Part shown: in pieces, positions 56,781 to 64,000 of the stretch
Numbering within the stretch: the first letter of the stretch is position 1
Layout of the letters: the number at the start of each line of letters is the position of its first letter
Assembly (NCBI GenBank): GCA_022616275.1
Contig: JAKEFB010000033.1
Span: 25,455-89,454 of the forward strand
Direction of reading: 5' to 3'
DNA length: 64,000 nucleotides
DNA from: Chloroflexota bacterium
Lineage (GTDB): Bacteria > Chloroflexota > Anaerolineae > Promineifilales > Promineifilaceae
Notes under the pieces: model-generated
What the model saw: the letters and a program-made list of their open reading frames with translations, nothing else
What the model was told of the DNA's origin: nothing
Databases searched by the model: none
Program-made: the position numbers and the translations under genes

Positions 56781-59681
56781 TTATTTAGAGAGCGCAGCGA
56801 AATGTTCTTGCAACAGGCGGTGGATGAAGATATAGCCCCCGCCCACCCGGTAAAGGAAAACCAGGCCAACGGCGTGGTTGAGGAAGCGGGCCAGCCGCCA
56901 GGGGACGCCGCTGCTCAACCACAATAGCCAACGCAAGAGGAGGTGGCTGAGAAGGTTGAAGCCGCCATAATTGAGACCGGCGGCCAGGCCAAATTGGACC
57001 AGCCGCCGTAGCCCCCAATCCACGCCCGACGTGTAAGTGAGCAGCAAGCCATCCAGCACGCCAAAGAGCACGGCCGCCAGCAAGCCATTGCGGAGGGACA
57101 GCCGGATACCCTGGTTGGGGCCGCTACGTGTTTCCAGGCGGCCGCCCTGCAGCCCGGCGAATAAAGCTAAAACGAGAGCCAACTCCAGGGTCAGGCTCCA
57201 GCGCATCTGGAGGCTAAAGCCAAAGGCCTGCCCAGCCAACAGCCCCAGCACAAGGCCCAGGGCCAGCCCTGCCCCGCCACCCTTCAGGGCGCCCGGCCAC
57301 GACCACCTGAGCGCCTCGACGATGCGCACGTCGGTTCGGAAGCTCCGGCCGAAGACGACGTGAGTATTGACCCCAAACGCAATGCCGGTGATGAGGCCCC
57401 AGTACAGGGCGTTAGAAGAACCGGCCGCAGCCGCGCCGGCGGCGCCCTCACCCGGAAATAGAAAGAAAAACAGCGCCGTGGTCAGGCCGGCGGCCAGCGC
57501 GCCAATGAAGAGCGATTCGTACCACAGCGGCCGATCAGCCTGGCCGGCGGCCGCCAGACCCCGGTGGCGCTCATACTGCAGGCCATGATACAGCCCCAAC
57601 AACAGCCCCAGGCCCAGGCCAACGGCAATCATCTCTGGCCTGAGGCGAAACAGCCACAGGAAGACGCCCACAAAGAAGCCGGCCGACAGCCGCGACAGCA
57701 GCAGATAAAGCCACTGCCATCCCCGCGACGGCAACCAGCTTGGCTGCATTTGTTCAATGAGAAAAACACTCTGGTTGTGTTCAGTCATACGCCGGGCCAG
57801 CCAGGCCAGCAAAGCCTGGGTTTGCCCTGGTGAATAATGGCGGCCGGCCGGGCGGCGCTGGAACATACGCTCAATGTAGGCGTTGAAAAGAATTTCGCGC
57901 TGGCGGCCGCCGGTTTCAACCGGACCGGCCAGCGTCACCGCCGGATCACCTTCCCCTTCGCCGTAAGCCAGGCACATGACGCTCAACATCAGCGGCGATT
58001 GGGCCAACTCCTGCCAGGCTTCGTCGCGCTGCACGGCCGTGCGCAAACCAGCATAGGGCAGCCCGGCGCCAACCAGGTAGCGGTCTACCTGCTGCGGCGT
58101 CAGCGGCTCAATGACGACCGCGCCGCCCAACTTGAGCTGCTCGCCGTTGGCCTTGTAATCCTTCAGGCGGGCGCAAACGGCCAGGCCAACCAGGCCATGC
58201 TGTTGGCGAAAGTGGTTAATGGCCCGGATACAGTCCGCCTGATACCGGCCAGGCATCTCGTCGAGCCCATCCAGCAAAAGTATCAGGCAGCCATTTTCCA
58301 GCCAGTCACGGCCGAATTTGCGGGGAATCTGGTACTTGGCCGTCAGATCTTCGACGACCCAATCGGCAATAGCCAAGCGTCGCTCAACCCACGAGGCCAG
58401 GTTGAGGATAACGGGAACCGGCCGCGAGGGATCACGTTCGGCCACGGTAATCAGTTCACGGGCCAGGCGGATGAGCGTCGTCGTCTTACCCGCCCCTGGC
58501 GCGCCGAGAATGAGCAGGGCGTGGTCCGATTCGGCAAAGAGGCGGCCGACGGTTTCGCCGGCCGCGGGCACCGGCCGTTCGTAGAGAGCTGTGCCCATCA
58601 CCTGCTGCCAGGGATGATCAATGGCCTGGTCATCCGGTCGCAGGGCCAGATCCAGCAGTGTGGCCGTCGGCGGGGCGCCGGGGGGCGTGGCCCGCTCCAG
58701 CACGCCTTCGACCCAGAAACGCTTGACCTTGGCCAACAAAATGGCCTGGCTGTCCTGGCGCGCCGGCGCCGGCGGCGACACGAGCGACGGCCGCACCGGC
58801 CGGGCGACGGCCGGCAAGGTACCGGCCTGGTATTCCCCGGTAGCCGTCTGCCACAGCATTTCCAGGGTGGCCCCCACCTGGCGGGCGCTGGCAATGCGCT
58901 GCTCGCGGTCCCTGGCCAACATGCCGTGGACCAGGGCAACCAGTTCGGCCGGGGCATCCGGCCGGCGCTCATCCAGGTCGGGCGGCGGTTGGGAGAGGAT
59001 GGCCGCCAGGGTGTCGGCCAGATTATCGCCGGTAAAGGGGGACAGGCCGGTGAGCATCTCGTAGATGAGGACGCCAAAGGCCCAGATGTCGGCGCGGGCA
59101 TCCAATGGCTCGCCCTCGTAGGCTTCGGGGCTGATGTAGCCGAGCGTGCCGACAACGGTATCAACGTCGGTGAGGCGGGGCCGGCCAGCCACGTAGGCAA
59201 TGCCGAAATCGGACAGGCGCGGCGTGCCATCGGCGGCCAGCAGCACGTTGGCCGGTTTCAGGTCGCGGTGAATGATGCCCAGGTGGTGAGCGCGGGCCAG
59301 GGCGTCGGCCAGCTCCAGGCTGATTTGCAACACCCGGCGGAGGGGCAGCGGCGCTTGCCGGTCAAGTAAATCCTGCAACGAGCCACCGGGGACGTACTCC
59401 ATGATCAGGTAATAGCGGCCATCTTCCTCGACGGCAGCCAGCATTTTGACGATGTTGGGGTGGTTCAACTGACGCAGGCTCTCTCCTTCACGAACGAAGC
59501 GGTCAACCATCTGAGGGCGGCCGGCTACGACCTCGGGCTGGAGGACCTTGATAGCCACCGGTTCTGCTGTTTCAGTATCAATGCCGCGGTAGACGTTGCC
59601 CATGCTCCCCCGGCCGAGGAGGTCGGCCTGTAAATCCTGGATGGCGTAGCGACTGGCGATGAGCAAGGCCGGAGCGTCCAT
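56781..59681 (-). CDS. Ser/Thr protein kinase-NACHT NTPase-membrane fusion
   Basis: The 966-residue protein has a Hanks-type kinase at ~12-275 with Lys45, catalytic 'HRDLKPANV' (Asp140) and DFG (158-160). A NACHT-type NTPase (~385-560) has P-loop GAPGAGKT (393-400) and Walker B 'LILLLDGLDE'. About eight transmembrane helices (~650-930) end the protein. It would couple phosphorylation to an NTP-driven membrane response. Kinase-NTPase fusions are known from regulated cell-death and conflict systems. It is divergent from the KAP-FGE gene across ~210 bp that include a purine-rich stretch. Confidence 0.92.
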   Translation of the reverse strand: MDAPALLIASRYAIQDLQADLLGRGSMGNVYRGIDTETAEPVAIKVLQPEVVAGRPQMVDRFVREGESLRQLNHPNIVKMLAAVEEDGRYYLIMEYVPGGSLQDLLDRQAPLPLRRVLQISLELADALARAHHLGIIHRDLKPANVLLAADGTPRLSDFGIAYVAGRPRLTDVDTVVGTLGYISPEAYEGEPLDARADIWAFGVLIYEMLTGLSPFTGDNLADTLAAILSQPPPDLDERRPDAPAELVALVHGMLARDREQRIASARQVGATLEMLWQTATGEYQAGTLPAVARPVRPSLVSPPAPARQDSQAILLAKVKRFWVEGVLERATPPGAPPTATLLDLALRPDDQAIDHPWQQVMGTALYERPVPAAGETVGRLFAESDHALLILGAPGAGKTTTLIRLARELITVAERDPSRPVPVILNLASWVERRLAIADWVVEDLTAKYQIPRKFGRDWLENGCLILLLDGLDEMPGRYQADCIRAINHFRQQHGLVGLAVCARLKDYKANGEQLKLGGAVVIEPLTPQQVDRYLVGAGLPYAGLRTAVQRDEAWQELAQSPLMLSVMCLAYGEGEGDPAVTLAGPVETGGRQREILFNAYIERMFQRRPAGRHYSPGQTQALLAWLARRMTEHNQSVFLIEQMQPSWLPSRGWQWLYLLLSRLSAGFFVGVFLWLFRLRPEMIAVGLGLGLLLGLYHGLQYERHRGLAAAGQADRPLWYESLFIGALAAGLTTALFFFLFPGEGAAGAAAAGSSNALYWGLITGIAFGVNTHVVFGRSFRTDVRIVEALRWSWPGALKGGGAGLALGLVLGLLAGQAFGFSLQMRWSLTLELALVLALFAGLQGGRLETRSGPNQGIRLSLRNGLLAAVLFGVLDGLLLTYTSGVDWGLRRLVQFGLAAGLNYGGFNLLSHLLLRWLLWLSSGVPWRLARFLNHAVGLVFLYRVGGGYIFIHRLLQEHFAALSK

Positions 59682-59894
59682 GCCTCTATGCTACCTGGTT
59701 TGGGCGGAATTAAGCAAGAGCTAGAGCTAGAGCGAGAGGGGGAGAGGGGGGACAGGGGGAGGGGGAGAGAACGCGGATGGGCAGGATTGGTGGATTGGGG
59801 GAAAGGGGCAGGGGTGACCGGCCGTTTGGTTGCTCTGCCCTGGCGGCCGGCATACAATAGGTCATGTTAAATGCCAGGATGGAGGGAAGCAGCC

Positions 59895-62588
59895 ATGAGT
59901 TCTTACCTGACCGACGACGCTACGGATAGTCCGGCAAGCGATGCCCTTTACTTTTCCGATTTCCGGCCGGCGCTGAAGGAGATTCTGACGGCGGCGCAAA
60001 CGCCGTTGACGGTGGGCGTTTTTGGCACCTGGGGCAGCGGCAAGACCAGCCTGATGCGCATGTTGCGGGATGAAATCGAGGCTGAGGGCAAACCGGCGGT
60101 CCGCAGCGCCTGGTTTACGGCCTGGAAATACGACCGGCACGACGTTCTCTGGCGGGCCTTCATTTTGCGCGTCCTCGACGCCCTCTACCCGCGTGAACCG
60201 GGGTCCGGGCCGCGTGAAGCCCGCCCCGTCCTGGCTAAGCCTACGCCAAAACAGCAACAGCAAATTGAACTCTTGGAACGCCTGGAAGAGAGCGTCTACG
60301 AGACGGTCGAGTGGCAGGAAATCGGCCCGCGCCAGGTCAAGTGGTGGCAGTTGTTGAGCAACACCGGCAAGGCCGGGAGCGAGATTGCGGCCACGCTGGC
60401 CACGGCCGGCCTCTACCCCCAGCTCAAGAAGCTGATCGGCGGCGACGAGACGCCGGTTGAAGAGTTGCAAAAGGCGGCCGAAGCGATTAGCAAAGAGATG
60501 AAGACGCGGCAGCGGCGGCAACTATTCCACATGGAGCAGTTTGAGGAGAGCTTCAAGGAAGCGGTCCAGTTGTTGGGCAAAGGCGGCCGGCTGGTCGTGT
60601 TTGTGGACGACCTGGACCGCTGCCTGCCGGAAAAGGCGATTGAGGTGCTGGAAGCCATCAAGCTGTTCCTGGAAGTGCCGGGGGCGGTTTTCATCCTGGG
60701 CATGGACCAGGAAGTGGTACAACGGGGCGTCGAGGCCCGCTACGGGAGTTTCTTCCACCAGTCGCTTGGCGAGCGCAGCGAATTGCCCATCCGGGGTGAC
60801 GTCTACCTGCAAAAGATCGTCCAGATCCCGTTCCACCTGCCGGCGCTGGCCACGGAAGATATGGCCCAATTCATCGCCGCCCTGGACGGCCGGCTGGCGG
60901 AGACGACCGGACAGGTCTTTGCCCGCGGCCTGTTCCCCAACCCGCGCCAGGTGAAGCGGGCGCTAAATATTTTCCGGCTGCTGCAGCAGATTGCCCTGAC
61001 CCGCGAGGAACGGGGCGGGCTGCGGGCGGAGAGCATCGCCTGGCCGTTGCTGGCCAAGACGGTGGTCATCCAGACGCAGTACCCGGAACTGTACCAGCAG
61101 TGGCGGCAGTACCCGACGCTGGTCCAGACGCTGGAAGCGGAGTACGGCCGCCACCCGGCGAGCGAGGAAGAAACGCTACTGGGCCGCCTGCGGCCGAAAG
61201 CCCGCCCGGAAGTGGCCGAGACGGGGGCCGGGACGGTGGAAGAGCCGGCGGCCCCGGAACGCAGCGGCGGCCTCCCGTCGTCGGGGCTGCGCCACTGGCC
61301 CCCCACTGAAGTGGAAGAGCCGGCGGCCCCGGAACGCAGCGGCGGCCTGCTGGCCGCCTACCTGGAAGAGCGGCAGCGCTACACCTTGTTGGAGCAGATG
61401 CTGGCCTACCCGGTCGAGGAAGCGGCCGGCGCAGGGCGGGAACGGGCGCGCTTTGCCGGCTTGAGCCGAGAACAAATGGCGGCCTACGTGCGCCTGGCCG
61501 GGGCAGTGGAGAGTAAGCCCGCGGCCGTCCCGGTAGACGTGCCGGCCGACCTGCTGGCCGAGATGCTCAGCGGCGACGCGGTGCGGCTGCAGGACGCCAC
61601 GGCCCGCGTGACGGAGCAGGAAAAAGAGCCAGACGGCCCGCTGCATCAGGCTTTCCGGGGCGAGTTGCTAGATATCATTCGCAACCCGGAACAACCGGCG
61701 GCGGTGCGCGCCAGCGCCGGCAACGCCCTGGGCCAACTGGGCGACCTCCGCTTCCGGCCCGAGGCCTGGTATTTGCCGGACGAGCCGCTGTTGGGCTTCG
61801 TCGAAATCCCGGCCGGGCCGTTCCTGATGGGTAGCGATCAGAAAGAGGATTCGCAGGCCCAGGAGCAGGAAACACCGCAACACAAGGTCACGTTGCCGGC
61901 TTACTACATCGCCCGCTACCCGGTGACGGTGGCCCAGTTCCGGGCCTACGTCGAGGCCGGTGGCCACCCGCCGGCAAACCCGGACAGTTTGCGTGGTCCG
62001 GATAACCATCCGGTGATATGGCTGACGTGGCGCGAAGCCCTGATTTACGGCGGCTGGCTGACAGAGCAGTTGCGAACCTGGGCGGGCATGCCGGAGCCTT
62101 TGCGGACCTTGTTGCGGGAAGGCCAGAACGGTGGCCAGCCCTGGCGAATCACACTGCCCAGCGAGGCGGAGTGGGAAAAGGCGGCCCGAGGCGAGGACGG
62201 CCGCCTTTACCCCTGGGGCAACGATTTTGACCCGGAGCGGGCTAACACGACCGAGACTAACATTGGTAGCTTCAGCGCCGTGGGCTGCTTCCCCGGCGGG
62301 GCCAGCCCTTACGGGCTGCTGGACTTGAGCGGCAACGTCTGGGAATGGACGCGCAGTCTATGGGGCGAACAGTGGGACAAACCGGAGTGGCGCTACCCGT
62401 ATAAGGCCGACGACGACCGAGAGAAGTTGGAGGCGCCGGATCAGGTCGCCCGTGTTCTGCGCGGCGGCTCGTCATACCACGAAGGGCCGGTCTGCCGCTG
62501 CGCGTTTCGCTACAGGCTCAGCACGTTCGGCCGCAGTTGGAACGTCGGGTTTCGGCTGGTTGCGTCCCCGGTCACCTCTGACCTCTGA
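59895..62588 (+). CDS. KAP P-loop NTPase fused to an FGE/SUMF1-like domain
   Basis: The 897-residue protein has a KAP NTPase at ~20-390 with Walker A GTWGSGKTS (44-52) and Walker B 'LVVFVDDLDRCLP'. A linker contains a duplicated 'VEEPAAPERSGGL' segment, then helices. The C-terminal formylglycine-generating-enzyme-type domain (~630-897) has 'VEIPAGPFLMGSDQ', 'YPVTVAQFRAYVEAGG', 'RITLPSEAEWEKAARGEDGR', 'GLLDLSGNVWEWTRS' and 'RVLRGGSSYHE'. NTPase-FGE fusions are typical of predicted conflict systems. ATG 59895 has GGAGGG 8 nt upstream; a 24-nt longer frame exists. Confidence 0.92.
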   Translation: MSSYLTDDATDSPASDALYFSDFRPALKEILTAAQTPLTVGVFGTWGSGKTSLMRMLRDEIEAEGKPAVRSAWFTAWKYDRHDVLWRAFILRVLDALYPREPGSGPREARPVLAKPTPKQQQQIELLERLEESVYETVEWQEIGPRQVKWWQLLSNTGKAGSEIAATLATAGLYPQLKKLIGGDETPVEELQKAAEAISKEMKTRQRRQLFHMEQFEESFKEAVQLLGKGGRLVVFVDDLDRCLPEKAIEVLEAIKLFLEVPGAVFILGMDQEVVQRGVEARYGSFFHQSLGERSELPIRGDVYLQKIVQIPFHLPALATEDMAQFIAALDGRLAETTGQVFARGLFPNPRQVKRALNIFRLLQQIALTREERGGLRAESIAWPLLAKTVVIQTQYPELYQQWRQYPTLVQTLEAEYGRHPASEEETLLGRLRPKARPEVAETGAGTVEEPAAPERSGGLPSSGLRHWPPTEVEEPAAPERSGGLLAAYLEERQRYTLLEQMLAYPVEEAAGAGRERARFAGLSREQMAAYVRLAGAVESKPAAVPVDVPADLLAEMLSGDAVRLQDATARVTEQEKEPDGPLHQAFRGELLDIIRNPEQPAAVRASAGNALGQLGDLRFRPEAWYLPDEPLLGFVEIPAGPFLMGSDQKEDSQAQEQETPQHKVTLPAYYIARYPVTVAQFRAYVEAGGHPPANPDSLRGPDNHPVIWLTWREALIYGGWLTEQLRTWAGMPEPLRTLLREGQNGGQPWRITLPSEAEWEKAARGEDGRLYPWGNDFDPERANTTETNIGSFSAVGCFPGGASPYGLLDLSGNVWEWTRSLWGEQWDKPEWRYPYKADDDREKLEAPDQVARVLRGGSSYHEGPVCRCAFRYRLSTFGRSWNVGFRLVASPVTSDL

Positions 62589-62719
62589 ATCTCTGATCGC
62601 CGGCGCTTTGGCAATACCCGGCGGAGGGACGAAGCAACCGGGATGCATTCTGGCTGTTTACCTCTTATCTGGCCGGTTGCCTCGCCCCTTCTACGACCGT
62701 GCCATACTGTTAGCGGCCG

Positions 62720-62932
62720 GGCTATTTGGCGGCAAATGGCTTAATTATTGGGAGGCAACTTCTCTCAAAATATCTCGGCCGAACTCCGCCAAATATCCTG
62801 TCTCTGTACATTACTCGGCGGCCGGGCTGTTTGGTGGGATCTGGCGAAAACGGCCGCGCCCAATGGCGGTGGAAACGCCACACTCAACGCTATTTAATTT
62901 GGCCGAAAGTGCCGTTTTACCGCCAAATAGCC
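62720..62932. repeat. Structured intergenic element with four alternating inverted copies
   Basis: GGCTATTTGGCGG (62720-62732) and CCGCCAAATAGCC (62920-62932) are perfect inverted copies. Two variants in between, CCGCCAAATATCC (62786-62798) and GGCTGTTTGGTGG (62825-62837), alternate in orientation. Copies 1 and 3 share GCGGCCGG before the core; copies 2 and 4 share CCTGTC after it. The region 62589-63512 holds no convincing gene; this element occupies its centre and could be a structured RNA or a decayed mobile element. Confidence 0.6.
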
Positions 62933-63007
62933 TGTCCGCGTACACCCCACACGGGGGTCAGGCAACCAGAACAATGCTGACTGTAACAGGTCAGGCTTCT
63001 CGCCCGG

Positions 63008-63512
63008 TTGCCCGTCCCTGCTTTGGCGTATGCGCCGGCCTGGGTTATACTTGGCCCAATTGAGCCGTTTCTCGTTTCGTGGAGTCCGCTGATGGCCCTG
63101 GAGCTGGTCCTGAAAACAACTGACGATGGGCAAATCAATTCCCTATTGCACAACTCCCCTTGGGCCGAACGCGACTCCTTGGCTGCCTGGTTATTTAGAT
63201 GCTGTTGGTTCGTGTTTATATACTTATACATCTGGCAGAGAGGTGAAGCGGAACATCTCCAATCTGTGGTAGACAGCGGTTGTTTGTGGTTTTGGCGATC
63301 CATCTACTGCCGAACAGTTCCAACATGCTCCTTATGGGCGTGTAGATCTACCCTGAGTGACCAAGGGAGGATTTTGAGTAGAGAGGTTGGTTAGTAATTA
63401 CCGGTAAGTAGAGAGATATTTAGGACTGGTGTGGTAAATTGAAAGTATCGGTTTTAGAAAAAGATTCGCCATTTACATATGAGTAATAGAATAAAGGGGA
63501 CGAGAGGCTTAA
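63008..63512. other. Gene-poor, increasingly AT-rich stretch
   Basis: One open frame (63008-63394) exists but its Trp/Cys-rich sequence, lack of a ribosome site and changing base composition argue against a real gene. No terminator, tRNA or repeat was seen. It marks the transition from GC-rich sequence to the AT-richer ATPase gene and may be an island boundary. Confidence 0.4.
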
Positions 63513-64000
63513 ATGTCAGTACAAGCTTTAGAGCAAATAGAAAAGATTGGCGAGAAAAGGGACACTATCCATGTCAGGCTTAGTTATCGAATTATAGAAT
63601 TATTTTCTGGGGGTCTTTATTCCAGCCCTAATAAAGCAATTGAAGAACTTGTTGCCAATTCTTATGATGCATACGCCAGTCGCGTTCACATAATTCTATC
63701 CGCCAATCTTAAGGGGCCAGATGCGTTTATAGCTGTCGTTGATGATGGTGAGAGCATGAATCTTCAAGAGTTGCATGATCTCTGGTTGATCGCTGGCAGT
63801 ACGAAACGGGACAAACCCCCCAGGGGGCGGCTTCCAATTGGTAAGTTCGGTATTGGTAAATTGGCTACCTATGTTCTTGCGACGAAACTGACTCATGTTT
63901 GCAAGAAGGATGGTCGTTACCTAACTGTAACAATGGACTATGGACGGATTCCGCCGACTGGAATAGCTACCGAAGCTGAACCTATCAAGGACTTTCTTGA
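63513..64000 (+). CDS. GHKL (HSP90/MORC-like) ATPase, N-terminal part
   Basis: The frame runs off the right edge after 162 codons. Sequence features: 'SPNKAIEELVANSYDAYASRVHI' (N-box with ELxxNxxDA), 'FIAVVDDGESMN' (G1 box) and 'GRLPIGKFGIGKLATYVLA' (lid/G2 box). It is a Bergerat-fold ATP-binding domain of the HATPase_c_3/MORC-HSP90 type. Such proteins occur in restriction, DNA-repair and defence loci. AGAGG is 6 nt upstream of the ATG. Its codons are visibly AT-richer than those of the upstream genes, suggesting recent acquisition. Confidence 0.85.
   Translation, partial: MSVQALEQIEKIGEKRDTIHVRLSYRIIELFSGGLYSSPNKAIEELVANSYDAYASRVHIILSANLKGPDAFIAVVDDGESMNLQELHDLWLIAGSTKRDKPPRGRLPIGKFGIGKLATYVLATKLTHVCKKDGRYLTVTMDYGRIPPTGIATEAEPIKDFL

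Noticed and set aside
57837-59369. 510-codon plus-strand open frame opposite the kinase-NACHT gene
   Set aside because: It is the antisense shadow of a GC-rich gene with clear kinase and P-loop motifs; its own translation has no recognisable domain.
59705-59800. Purine-rich GAGAGGGGGAGAGG stretch between the divergent NTPase genes as a regulatory element
   Set aside because: Low-complexity sequence without symmetry or promoter boxes that I can recognise; not called.
63008-63394. Possible 128-aa gene in the gap after KAP-FGE
   Set aside because: Trp/Cys-rich, no ribosome site, composition drift and no recognisable features; treated as non-coding.

Overview
The window looks like a chromosomal piece of an uncultured-type Chloroflexota bacterium (Anaerolineae/Ardenticatenia-like). 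This is an inference from GC-rich coding sequence, many very long antisense reading frames, PT-rich lipoprotein linkers, an F420-type luciferase-like oxidoreductase, a bacterial Elp3, a polyphosphate glucokinase and signal-transduction proteins with large membrane sensor parts. No 16S rRNA is present to prove it. No phage, IS element or CRISPR array was seen.

Layout. 1-5.4 kb: a truncated SDR gene, a PRC-barrel protein, membrane/secreted proteins of unknown role, a fatty-acid desaturase and tRNA-Lys. 5.6-14.7 kb: lepB followed by a bacterial microcompartment (BMC) locus: RpiB-like protein, DeoC aldolase, CoA-acylating-type aldehyde dehydrogenase, one BMC-H, two BMC-T and three BMC-P shell genes. 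Interleaved with these are a nucleotidyltransferase, a duplicated-domain protein of unknown function and a CpaE-like receiver-ATPase. The gene set fits the sugar-phosphate-utilising (SPU) class: deoxyribose-5-phosphate would be split to acetaldehyde and glyceraldehyde-3-phosphate inside the shell and the aldehyde oxidised to acetyl-CoA. A pyrimidine-nucleoside phosphorylase gene at 29.1 kb could supply the deoxyribose phosphate. 14.7-31 kb: tRNA-Glu, LLM oxidoreductase, Elp3, TPR and Nudix proteins, three paralogous surface glycosidase-like proteins, SCP2, RidA, an amidohydrolase-CYTH fusion and the phosphorylase. 31-45.5 kb: patatin, polyphosphate glucokinase, an AlbA/HATPase regulator, three histidine kinases (one without its phospho-acceptor His), a double-VWA protein and a subtilase ending in 14 GYSWGG-type repeats.

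45.5-54.5 kb: two tandem thrS genes, the upstream one preceded by a clear T-box leader and a TTGACA/TATAAT promoter; then a VOC protein, a WYL regulator and two overlapping genes of unknown function. 54.5-56.7 kb: a ThDP enzyme and a lipoprotein gene, convergent and both cut at the same junction. 56.8-64 kb: divergent Ser/Thr-kinase-NACHT-membrane and KAP-NTPase-FGE genes of the kind found in NTP-dependent conflict systems, a structured intergenic element, and the start of an AT-richer GHKL ATPase gene running off the end.

A recurring feature is intergenic arrays of 7-bp units (variants differ between sites), often with an inverted partner array that would form a long hairpin in the transcript. 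They occur at about a dozen places, including both sides of the BMC-H gene, and in places supply stop codons or displace ribosome-binding sites.
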